DNA of 64,000 nucleotides from the NCBI RefSeq assembly GCF_022539315.1, contig NC_066319.1, positions 28,172,093 through 28,236,092 on the forward strand. Direction: 5' to 3'. The DNA comes from Serinus canaria. Its lineage: Eukaryota; Chordata; Aves; Passeriformes; Fringillidae. Position 1 is the first letter of the stretch. Every line of letters starts with the position of its first letter. The notes beneath the pieces are model-generated. The model did not search any database and was not told where the DNA came from. It saw only the letters and a program-made list of their open reading frames with translations. Below, in pieces: positions 39,749 through 48,856 of the stretch. Made by a program: the position numbers and the translations under genes.

Positions 39749-41918
39749 TAGGTATATGTTGCATGTGCCAAAGTGCTTTTCTGGCTGTGCACTTTTTTTT
39801 AAAACAAGAGATAGTATTCTTGTAAGTTCAACTTTCAGGAGAACCTGAAAAAATTAATATTTAAAGGGATAACTAGTGTTTTATCATCCACTTAATCCCA
39901 AAACATGACACATTATCAGAAGCATGATTTTGCAACTCAACTAGATATTTAAAGTCAAGTCTTCATTGCTGAGGGAGGTAGCAGGCCTTGTGTGGTGTCA
40001 TGATGACAAGCCTCTTCCCAGAGAAACTCTGTCTTACCACCATCATCAGAGCAGTCTGGGGTCAGACTTTGCACCAGAAGCACTCATCCCATAAGTGTCT
40101 CCTTGATCCTGCCAATCTGGACAGAAGCCACATATCCTAGAGATGGATGGGTCTCTCAGTGCACAAGCTGCTCACTCTTTTAATTAAGCTGCTAACTTTC
40201 ATTAACAGCTAATCTTAATTTACTTCATAGCTCTTTTACACATACACCTCCCCCCCCCAAAGTTTTTATAAACCTGGATCAGATTCTCCTGGAGGGAAGC
40301 ACGTCTTTCTTCTAACTGCTCAGGGGGAAGGGACAATCTGGCATTCTTCACTTTGTCCCAGATTTGTAAAGGAAGAGACACCATTCCATAGGAGACTTTT
40401 TTTTTAAGTAGGTCTCAGCTGTTTTGCTAAGAAAATTATTACACTGACCTTAGGGGGATTGTAAAATTTTATTCAATCTTCACCCAGCAGTTATTGTTAT
40501 CCCCACTGGACAGTGCTGTCAGGTAACATCCCCCGAAGTTCGGGACCTTCATCTCTGCCATGTTGCATACTCAAAAGTGGAGACAAATGATGAGTGTGAA
40601 GCCTTGTTTGCCAGCCTGACAGAAGCTGTTTGTGAGGTGAAGGGAGAGGCACCCTCAGCCACACCAGCACTTGCAGCCCATGAGCTGAGCACCCACAACC
40701 CCACTGCATGTGAAAGTGGGCAGCTACAGGGTGGCTATGGGAGAGTCTGAATTGCTGTGGAAGACCCTTAGGAACTGAAAGCCAATACAGGGTTTACATG
40801 CTCCTGCTACTGATGTGCTATCCACAATATAACATAACCCCAAATGTATTTCATTACAGCACAGTTTTAACCTGTTAGCAAACATGCTGGCCCAGGAGTA
40901 ATTTACCCAGAATGTGAAGGCACAGGATGCAGAAGGAAGGGTTTGAAAGAGGTGTAAGAAAACCAGCCTGTGTGCAGTGCATGGCTGAAGCACCAGCTAC
41001 TGCTCTAGAATCATTGTGAATCGTCCTCTCCATGAAGCACTGGCTTAGTTTAAGAAACACATATTGTATTTTTTTTCTTTTCATGCTATTAGCCAGCATG
41101 TGGTGCAGGAAGCAGAAAGAAACACCTTGGTGCCAGTGTTTAACAGGGAAACCAGAGTGGTGGTGGTGCAATTGATTTTTGTCTTTGTTGGGTTTCAAAA
41201 TCAATGAAATATGAACTTTTCCCATTGATTTTTTTTTTTAAATTCAAAATTATTTTGGGAAGCTGTTAAATGAATTGACAACTTTGTGAGCTAAATCCTC
41301 TTCCATGCTTTGTAAGACACGTGTGAGAACCCATCAGAATGTGCTGAAGTGCTTACAGGCCTCTTGTCAACTTACTATTTGTTTCTGTCATACCAAACCT
41401 CTTCTTCTGAGGCCAGGTTCCTTGGTCCTCAGTGAGAGTGGGGTAGGAGCAGATTACTGCTGTAATCTGAGCCTTGTGTTCTTGTTCTGCAGCTGAGAAA
41501 AGGGGTGTATCTCCTGCAGTGTTGGTGCTGGTTGCTCATTAGTAGTCACTGCAGTTGAAATGGCCTTTTTGAATGTGCCCCTTGTCCTGGCACATAGCCT
41601 GATGCTGTAAGCCCCAAAGTCCCATTGGTCCTTCCTGGAAAAAAGCCCTCACAAATATATAACCTAATTTGTAATAGAGTTGCTATTAAGCCATAACTCT
41701 AAGACACCAAAATTAAGGAAAATCTCAGAATTTCTGAACCTGAGAAGATTCCCCCTGACCACCTCCCATGGATGGCAGTTAAAATGCTGAAAAAAATCTC
41801 CTTTGAATGAGTATTGTTTCCTGCCCCAGGACACACTGGCTTGCCAGGCCAGGCCTCATGGCATTTGTCCTGAGCAGAGGGTATGCTCCACTACAGATGT
41901 CCACTTCTCTGCAACCTG

Positions 41919-41940
41919 CATGGTCCATCCATGGACCATG
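41919..41940. repeat. Perfect 10-bp inverted repeat with 2-bp spacer
   Basis: Arm CATGGTCCAT (41919-41928) and its exact reverse complement ATGGACCATG (41931-41940) flank CC. The spacer is too short for a stable RNA hairpin loop without opening part of the stem. It could equally be a dyad protein-binding site or chance. Confidence 0.85.
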
Positions 41941-43759
41941 GATAAACACAGTTTTTGAAGCCAGTGCTAAAATGGAAAACTTTGGAATTAACATGTGTCC
42001 TAGATTCCACCATGATCAAAATCTGGTTGTGAGGTGTACCCTCATTTTCCATTGTCAGGTAGAGTCTTTGAAAGATGTCACTTCTCATCAGAAGTTTTCA
42101 AGGGTTTGACTTGCCCTGAACTTCCAGTGGCTGGTTGCTATCCTTAATGAGGTTTTTTGCTTTTTGGGAATTTCTGCATGGTATCTGAATGCTGCCTAGA
42201 ATTTCTTTAGGTCTGTGTTCCCTTGCACAGAAAACCCTTAGCAAGCCAAGGCCAGGACATGTTTTGGTGTCAGTCACCTGCGTGTGGGCTGCCTCTACAT
42301 TACTCTGCAATCATTTGTGGAGATGACCACACAAAAAATTGCCCTTCCTTGTACGCCAGACCTGAGGAAGGTGGCCTTTGACCCCAGAGTTAACCTCTTT
42401 GGAAGCTCTACAATGAGACTAGAGGATCTTATTGCAACATACAGCTGTCACAGATACATCTGTGGGTCAGAAAGTTTAAACCCATAATTTTGTCTTTTCT
42501 GAGCATTGTACAAAGGATCTTGACCCATCTGTGGCAACCCTCTGTCTGCTAAGACCTGTGGAGGAATTGTCCCATGGTTATGGGGAAATGTCATGAAGTG
42601 TGCATGGACTGTCCCAGGTGTCTCATGACTTATTTGATAAGAAATTGCACACTGTTGTGTGTGTAAAGCCCAGCTTGGCTTTCAGGGCTCTAACCAAGTT
42701 TGAAAAATAGGCTTTCATAGGAGGAAAAAATATAGAACTTTACATTTGAACTGTGTTCATTTGCTCTGTAGTCATGGATGGACTTGAAGCTGCCTTCTAC
42801 ATTGCGGCTCCTTTCCTCTTTTGCCCAGAAAGTAATTTTTTCTCAGATTTAAAACTTCATTTCAAGGCTCTGCAAATGCATCATATTAATAAAATGTCAC
42901 ATTATCTCATCCCTTCTGACACAAATGTGAGCCAGCACCTGATGAAAGCTGGTGAGGGAGGAAAAGCAAAGCTATGGAAAAATAGCCCAAAACATAACAA
43001 GGTTCACCAAGATCAGATCTTGAATGAGAGAAGGGGGCTGTGCCAAGCCCTTTTGTACAAACTTGAAGTCTGCAGCAGTTAGTCTGCTTGTATTCAAGGA
43101 AAAAGGGCTGATATGGTGTTTGTTTCTTTCTTATATCTAGTCTAAATCAAATTATTGGATCATTAGGCCAAGGGCCAAAAGATTGCAGGACAGCAATAGT
43201 AGGAGCAATTCCTAAAGCCTTGCTCAGCTAGAAATTGTTCAAGGAAGAGCCAAACCTACAGCTTGTCATAATAAAACAATAATATGGCCCTATCCATCTG
43301 AGATTTTGGATGGTAACTGTGTGAAATTCTCATCTGCATGTGTGAAGTGCATAGCTGGTTGAATGAAGGGGAAAGAACAGGTCCTTTCAGACTCAGCTAA
43401 CACACAGTTTCCTTTGGAACTTGTAGGACACTGGCAGGTTTTTGTGTCAATAGATGCTGTTGGCCTGGCAGAGCAAGTCAATGCCTGTTATGCACATTGT
43501 CTTTAACAACAGCACTGCTGTTGAGTACATTCTGCTGTCTGCATCTTTATTATCAGCACGGTTGCCAGCAGAAGGCTGAAGTCATGGCATGTTGAAACTA
43601 TGGGTTATGTTAAAAATATCTTCTCTAGTTTTAGGTTGACAAGGAAAGGGAGAGCAAAGCCTCTATTTCTTGTTCTGCTTCAAATCTCAAGAGCTTGGAG
43701 ACCGGTTTGAGAGAAGTATTTGAAGTCCTGAGTGCTCATGGGAAAACTCTCCTGACTTT

Positions 43760-43946
43760 TATGAAGAACTTCTTTACTGTGTGGGTGACTGATCACTGGA
43801 ACAGTTGCCCAGAGAGTTTGTGGAGATATCCAAAAGCCATCGGTACTCAATCCTGAGTAACATGCTCTAGGGAACCTATGTGAGCTGGAGGTTGGACCAG
43901 ATGACCTCTGGTTAGAATGGTCCAATCTAACCCTACTCATTCTATG
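43760..43946 (+). mobile_element. CR1 LINE 3'-end fragment, sense
   Basis: Characteristic CR1 3' blocks occur in order: 'gaagaacttctttactgtg', 'actggaacagttgcccagag', 'tttgtggagatatcc', then 'ggaggttggaccagatgacc' and 'tccaatctaaccctactc', ending 'attctatg'. This is a 5'-truncated copy of about 190 bp. It lies 47 bp from another CR1 end in the opposite orientation. Confidence 0.93.
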
Positions 43947-43993
43947 TTATTTTAATATTCCACTGTTTGGTAGAATTCCAGTGTTTTTGGGTT

Positions 43994-44275
43994 AGAATCA
44001 TACAATAGTTTAAGTTGGAAAGGGTCTTTTAAAGGTCATCTAGTTCCAGCCCTCTGCAATGAGCAAGGACATCTTCAATTAGATCAGGTTGCTTAGAGCT
44101 CCATCCAACCTGACCTTTAATGTTTTCAGGGATGGGTTGCCCGCCATCTCTCTGGGCAACCAGGGTCAGTATTTCACTGCCCTCTTTGCAAAAAATTTCT
44201 TTCTTATATCTAATCTAAATCAGCCCTCTGTCAGTTTAAAATCATTTGTTCTGGTCCTTAGGTAACACTTGAAAC
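43994..44275 (-). mobile_element. CR1 LINE 3'-end fragment, antisense
   Basis: Read on the + strand it starts 'agaatcatacaatagttt' and 'agttggaaagggtctttt', continues 'aggtcatctagttccagccc', 'ttgcccgccatctctctggg' and 'tatatctaatctaaatcagc', and ends near 'catttgttctggtcctt'. This is the reverse complement of a CR1 3' UTR. It faces the sense copy just upstream, tail to tail. The element is non-coding and 5'-truncated. Confidence 0.93.
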
Positions 44276-46639
44276 ATCAAACGATCTTGGTAGTCATTAA
44301 AAACTAATATCTGTTCTTGTTTAGAGAGATTGTGCTAAACAGCCCAGGAATTTGAACCCTCTGTATTTTAATTGTTGAAGCTAATATAAACACGAGATGG
44401 TAGGTTTTTTGTGGAGTTTTGGGGTTTTTTTAAAAATTTTAAATTGTATTTTTATATAAACTGCTTGATGGCTTTCATCTTAGGTTAGTACTTTGCAAGC
44501 ACACCTTTAAGAGTAAAGAGAAAAAAAAAACATGTACTCCCTCTTGTGATGAAAATTTGTTGGCTGAGCTGAGCAACATAAGATTAGGTCCATATGGAAG
44601 AGAAGGGAAGAGGGAAATGCCTGGGAGCATTTCTTAAATGTATTAGGCATGATTTTATGTACTGGGATGAGGTGAAATGAAACATGTGTGTACCATTAAG
44701 AGCTCTGTCTTAAGTTATTGTCAACTGTAAATTTGTGTATTGCCCCCAGGGCTTGCTCCTGCTGATGAGCATTTTGTACTGAAGTTCCTCAGCTCCAGAC
44801 ACACTCTTGCTGAGCCTTAAACACAAGCTGTTGTTTGGAACTGCCTGATGATGGGCTGAGCATGGGTTGGTGACCATGAGATGGGTTGGGAGAGTTTGCC
44901 TGTGCCAGCTGGGGCACTTTCCTTGGCTTGGTGTTGGGGGTGACTGGAGAGCTGCCACCCCTGGGGCTCTCCTCCCTGGTAGGGGTGTGAAGCTTGGAGG
45001 TGGCCACCTGGAGATCAGGTGACACTGGCCAGTTCCAGAGTCCCTGCATCCACACAGTCTTAGGTTTCAGCCACTGATGCTGTGCTGTTGATTTTATGTG
45101 TTGATGTCAGTAAAGGGTCCTTCTGCAGCTTGGGTGAGACTGCTGAGCACTTAAATGCCACAGGCCACACGTGCACATGTGCCTGTGTTTCCCCAGGCAC
45201 TGGGAAGCCCTTCCCCTCCCTGACATCACACAGGAGCATCATTCAGGGTTACAGTCCTGTGCAGGGCTGGCCAGCACCCTGAGGTGCACTTCTGCATATG
45301 TTGGCTCTTTCCATGTCTCTGGCCCGTGCGCGTCCCTTACCATGTTCCTACCTGGTAAGCTGCCTTGATGGGTTATTTGAGGACACCAGGAATAGCAGGT
45401 GGCATTTGGGGAGATAAAAAACTGAGTCTGGGACCCACAAGATGTACTGCCACCTTGTACTTACTTGCAGCAAATCTGTCCCCTTGTGCCTCTTCCTGCT
45501 GTGCGTCTGTCCTGGACTTCCATGCCCTGTTCTAAATAACAACAGTGAGTAGCCAGACCAGAATGTTTAATTGCTCTTCCAGGTCTCTGGATCTCTTCTG
45601 TGATGAGGTGTGGGGCCAGGGGCTGCTCTTATTACGGAGCCATAACTTTTGTGGAGCATTAACTGGAATGTATCAGCTGACTTTCAGAGCCTTAGTGGTC
45701 TGTGCTGTCCTGCAGGGGACCACAGCCCATTTGCAGCTTTTCTTATCCACTTTTGGCAGCATGAAGCCTGTGCAACTCTCAGACAGGTCACCCTCTCAGT
45801 AACTGTTCTGCCCTTTCCTCTTCCATCTTTGTACGTCCACTGCCTGTGCCTGGCTGAGGTAAAAGTTCTTGCCCAGCGTAGGACTTGGGCTCAGGTTTCT
45901 CATGGCAGTTTATTCAGCTGCTTTGGACAGGGATGGTTTGCCCTTGCACATGTGCTCAGGTCTCACCAGAAAGCTTCTGGGCCTTCATCACCTCAGGAAG
46001 TATGGAGAGTCACTGGAGACGAATAGACTGGGGACAGCTTCTCTCTGGAGAATGAAACAGACCATTCTTTGGCAGGATAGCCAGGTGTTAGGGATCGTTG
46101 CCTTGTAATACCTGGCCTTTAAAGAAGTGAGAAGCCATGCCAGAAGGTAAATCTCCTGGAGGCACATGTCTGCCCATAGCTGCTGGAGGAAAAACAGAGG
46201 GGATCCTAAGGGGAGACAAACATGTGTACAAATACTGTGATGTGTCTTGTTTGAGGCATCACTGTACTGCTTTGCTCCATGGTCCCAGAAACCAGCCCCC
46301 AGCAGTCTTCTGCCAAAGTCAAATAGCAACTTTGGAGGCAATGTGTATTTTTTTACCTTAAAATTACTTGCTGTCTCACAACTTGTTATTTTACTTTGGT
46401 TAAAAAATAACTGGGTGGTTTCTTCAGCATGCAGCTTCAAAAGGACAACAGGACCAACTCTGGCTCTGTAATTATATTGCCTATATTTAATCTCTCAGAA
46501 GTGTTTGGGAGATGCTTTAAATTTCAGATATGCAATCAATATCTTCTTCTCTGAGGCTCAACTACCATGTTCTTCCCCCACCTTGCTTGAAATACACAAA
46601 GTCAAGTCAATATACTTGGATGGTACAGGAGTGATCCCC

Positions 46640-46684
46640 GCTCAGTGAGTGTATCTCTATCTATATATACCGATAGAGACCTCG
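46640..46684. repeat. Short TATC/TA-rich low-complexity stretch
   Basis: The run 'atctctatctatatatacc' is AT-rich low-complexity sequence directly upstream of the large CpG island. It contains TATATA words but lies about 180 bp before the GC-rich core, so I do not call it a TATA box. Confidence 0.5.
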
Positions 46685-46810
46685 TAGAGGTGTGTGTGCG
46701 TGTGTTACATGCAAGATGTGCTCTGCCTTTATTTATTTTGGAAAGGGTTTGCCTTGGTTTCACCGTGCCTCGCTTTAAAAGATCCGAAAATCCCCCCCGG
46801 ATTCAGAGGA

Positions 46811-46818
46811 ATAAATAT
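46811..46818 (+). promoter_or_regulatory. TATA-like element at the island edge
   Basis: ATAAATAT occurs at the upstream edge of the CpG island. It is followed within 60 bp by a CAGCTG E-box (46853-46858) and a TGACGT CRE half site (46864-46869). This arrangement would suit a start site about 30 bp downstream. The assignment is positional only. Confidence 0.35.
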
Positions 46819-46844
46819 GCATGGCTTGTAATTCTGTTGCAGCG

Positions 46845-47469
46845 CTCGCTCCCAGCTGATAGGTGACGTGGAGTTTGGAGGCTCGCAGATTGGCTTTTTG
46901 ATTTGGCTTCTTGCTGCAGTTGTGCAAACCTCGCTGGCTCCCAGAAATCAGGCTCAGCGCTTTGCCGTGCACCGTAATGCTGGGAAACCTGCACCGAGCC
47001 CCGATGGTGTGAGCGCGGGAGCGGGGGAAGCCCAGCAGATTCAGTGGCAATCTGGGGTACAATCCATTTTCTCTTTCCCCCTCCCATTCATCTTCGTCCT
47101 CCTCGCCCTCCTCCCTCTTCACCAAATCTCCCTTCCCTCCCCAAACTCCACCGCACGGAGCAGAAGATCAAGGCTGGTGGATTTATCAACATTTTACCTC
47201 CACCCCCACCCCCTTTTCCAGATGCACCTCCCCGCTCTCCCTGACAGCTGCAAAAGGGAGCACAGGTTTTGTAGCGAGCGAGGCAACTTGGACTGACATG
47301 CAAAGGCGAACCCCCCCGTACCCGCACACACCGTCGGTGAATCACCGGGAGATGCGATGAGCTCCCTTTAGGAACCGGAAGGATTTGTGTTGGGGAGCCA
47401 GTGGAGCCCCCCCACCCCCATCCCCCAGCCCGACCCTCCAAAAAAAAGTCAGGAAAGCCGCCAGAAAGG
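46845..47469 (+). other. SLC8A3: Candidate non-coding first exon (5' UTR), SLC8A3 inferred
   Basis: The 3' border is a strong donor, AAAGG|GTAAGTAG, with GT at 47470-47471. The interior has C-rich tracts, short upstream ATGs quickly followed by stops and no sustained reading frame resembling a protein, which fits a 5' UTR exon. The 5' end is a guess set by the TATA-like element and the E-box/CRE cluster; the real start could lie anywhere in the first half of the island. A transcript end or CAGE tag would settle it. Confidence 0.42.
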
Positions 47470-47712
47470 GTAAGTAGGGGGGTGCCACCCCCGCTCCGTG
47501 GGAGACGCGAGGCTGGCGGGCAGGTGTCCTGCTGCCAGTCGGGGCTCCATGCCTTGCACGCGAATGGCCGTGAGCGGGGGGTGTTGAGGTGTGGGGGGAT
47601 GAGAGCTCTTTGCAGGTTCATCTCCCGGGATAGCGGGGGGAATTAGCGTTGCCCAGGCGCTGGGAGCTCGCTTCATTCCCGCTGTCTTCCCGGCGCCGTG
47701 GCGGCTCCGTGC

Positions 47713-47718
<6 letters not shown>

Positions 47719-47749
<31 letters not shown>
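47719..47749. repeat. (GT)15 microsatellite inside the CpG island
   Basis: An uninterrupted GT run is followed by a second, shorter GT run at 47771-47783 after a G-rich spacer. Alternating purine-pyrimidine tracts favour Z-DNA. It is likely length-polymorphic. The open frames that run through it only reflect the repeat. Confidence 0.95.
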
Positions 47750-47754
<5 letters not shown>

Positions 47755-48092
47755 GCGAGAGGGGGGATGCGTGTGTGTGTGTGCGCTGCGGAGGGAGGGC
47801 TTTGCCTACGGCGCGGAGCGGGCGCTGCGGGGTGGATGCGCGCCGGGGAGGGGGCGCCGGGCCGGGCCGGGTGCTGCGGGGCCGGGGCCTGCCGGAGCGG
47901 GCGGGCTCCGGCGGGGCGTGCGCGGCAGGAGCTGCCCGGTCCCGCGGCACCGTGCGCGGCCGCCCCGGGATCCCTCCCGCCGCCGGGCGGGGGTGCCCCG
48001 GTTCAGCGGCGCGGCCCGCAGGGATGCCGGGGAGCCCGGGGGGTGGTTTTGCCCGGAGCTGCCAGGCAGGGGAAGCGACTCTCATGCAGTGC

Positions 48093-48098
48093 TATAAA
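48093..48098 (+). promoter_or_regulatory. TATAAA element within the CpG island
   Basis: A canonical TATAAA sits between the G-rich half of the island and a C-rich/T-rich segment. It could direct a second start site near 48.12-48.13 kb, with a possible donor CCGG|GTGAGA at 48509/48510. This is a motif match only. Confidence 0.35.
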
Positions 48099-48114
48099 TT
48101 TTCTTTTCTGTAAT

Positions 48115-48175
48115 TCCCCCCCACCCCCACCCCCCTTTTAAATTTCCTTTTTATTTTTAATTTATTTTTTTCTTC
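48115..48175. repeat. C-rich then T-rich low-complexity tract
   Basis: CCCCC blocks separated by single A bases are followed by a long T-rich stretch interrupted by A. This pyrimidine strand asymmetry is typical near promoters and could form an i-motif or triplex. Confidence 0.7.
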
Positions 48176-48243
48176 CGCCGGGAGAGGCCGGGCCGGGCCA
48201 TCCCCGGCCGTGGGGCGGGGGCGCCGGGGATGGCCGTCCCGGG

Positions 48244-48249
48244 CAGCTG
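48244..48249 (+). promoter_or_regulatory. CAGCTG E-box
   Basis: A myogenic-type E-box (the preferred core for MyoD-family factors) lies 71 bp upstream of a perfect CArG box. Individually it is a common motif. The pairing is what makes it notable. Confidence 0.35.
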
Positions 48250-48319
48250 TCGCGCTCCGTCCGCCGGGGCCGGCTTGTTTACCCCGGGTGTCAAATATAG
48301 CTGCTGCGCCAGGCGCTGC

Positions 48320-48329
48320 CCTAAATAGG
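48320..48329 (+). promoter_or_regulatory. Perfect CArG box (SRF site) CCTAAATAGG
   Basis: The 10-mer fits the SRF consensus CC(A/T)6GG exactly and lies in highly GC-rich DNA, where an A/T six-mer flanked by CC and GG is unlikely to arise from composition alone. SRF drives muscle and immediate-early genes. NCX3 is known in skeletal muscle and brain, so the site suits the inferred gene. Confidence 0.55.
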
Positions 48330-48828
48330 GCACGGGGCCGCCGGCAGGCCCGCAGCCCCCATGGCAGGGGGACAGGAACTCTACACACACACATGCACAC
48401 GCATGAGAGCTGACCTAAATGTGGGCTGGTTTTACACTCTACCTGTCTCCCAGCCTTGCTTCAGAGCTTTATGATTTTTCACCTGTGTCTAAAGTATTGA
48501 TCACCCCGGGTGAGAGATGAAACCATTAGAGTTGGTTTTGGGGTTTTTTTTAACTGGTATTCTAAAACGTGGCTATTCACAAGCATGGCTATTTCCCCCT
48601 CTGCCCCCTCCAATGGAGCTGTAGTTTAGTGTTTGGGTTCCTGACTTTTTTAGGTTGTTCCTTGGCTCGTTCTGGGGATTTTACCCTAAAAATCTATTTC
48701 AAGATTTTGGGGAAAAAGCTTTAGGGACAGTCAGGGTGAAATAGGTGTCTTACTTATATCTCCCCCTCTTCATGCTTGTATGTATGTTCCTTTAATTCCA
48801 CACATCTTTTTATAAAGCAAAAGAGTGA

Positions 48829-48856
48829 TTTTATTTTATTTTATTTTATTTTTTTT
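48829..48856. repeat. (TTTTA)n microsatellite
   Basis: About four head-to-tail TTTTA units run into a T tract. This is a plain simple repeat. Confidence 0.9.

Larger units (their letters stand above)
33160..46640. other. Intergenic stretch, no gene seen
   Basis: About 13.5 kb with no supportable gene. Open frames of up to 150 codons on both strands lack recognisable domains and splice structure. Identified contents are three CR1 fragments (39.6, 43.8 and 44.0 kb), a poly-G run at 38.09 kb and a short inverted repeat at 41.92 kb. If the inferred SLC8A3 promoter is correct, this is its upstream flank and may hold distal regulatory elements. Confidence 0.55.
46840..48405. promoter_or_regulatory. 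SLC8A3: Large CpG island, inferred SLC8A3 promoter
   Basis: About 1.5 kb of very GC- and CpG-rich sequence, densest from 47.64 to 48.37 kb, in otherwise AT-leaning DNA. It contains GC boxes (for example GGGGCGGGGG at 48212-48221), CRE-like TGACGT at 46864, E-boxes at 46853 and 48244, TATAAA at 48093 and a CArG box at 48320. Such islands mark promoters in birds. The gene name is inferred: in human 14q24, SLC8A3 follows COX16 in the same direction and begins with a non-coding exon. SLC8A3 encodes the plasma-membrane Na+/Ca2+ exchanger NCX3 of brain and skeletal muscle. No NCX3 coding exon lies in the window, so another gene or a non-coding transcript is not excluded. Confidence 0.6.

Noticed and set aside
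40485..40530. MIR-like word 'ttattgttatccccac'
   Set aside because: The similarity stops after about 16 bases and the expected following sequence is missing, so it is too short to call.
45988..46440. Minus-strand open frame of 150 codons
   Set aside because: No recognisable domain and no splice or promoter context. One frame of this length is expected by chance in 64 kb.
47088..48141. Longest open frames of the window (up to 177 codons, both strands) in the CpG island
   Set aside because: They overlap on both strands, run through the GT repeat and C-rich tracts, and show only low-complexity residues. High GC content lowers stop-codon frequency, so they are composition artefacts.
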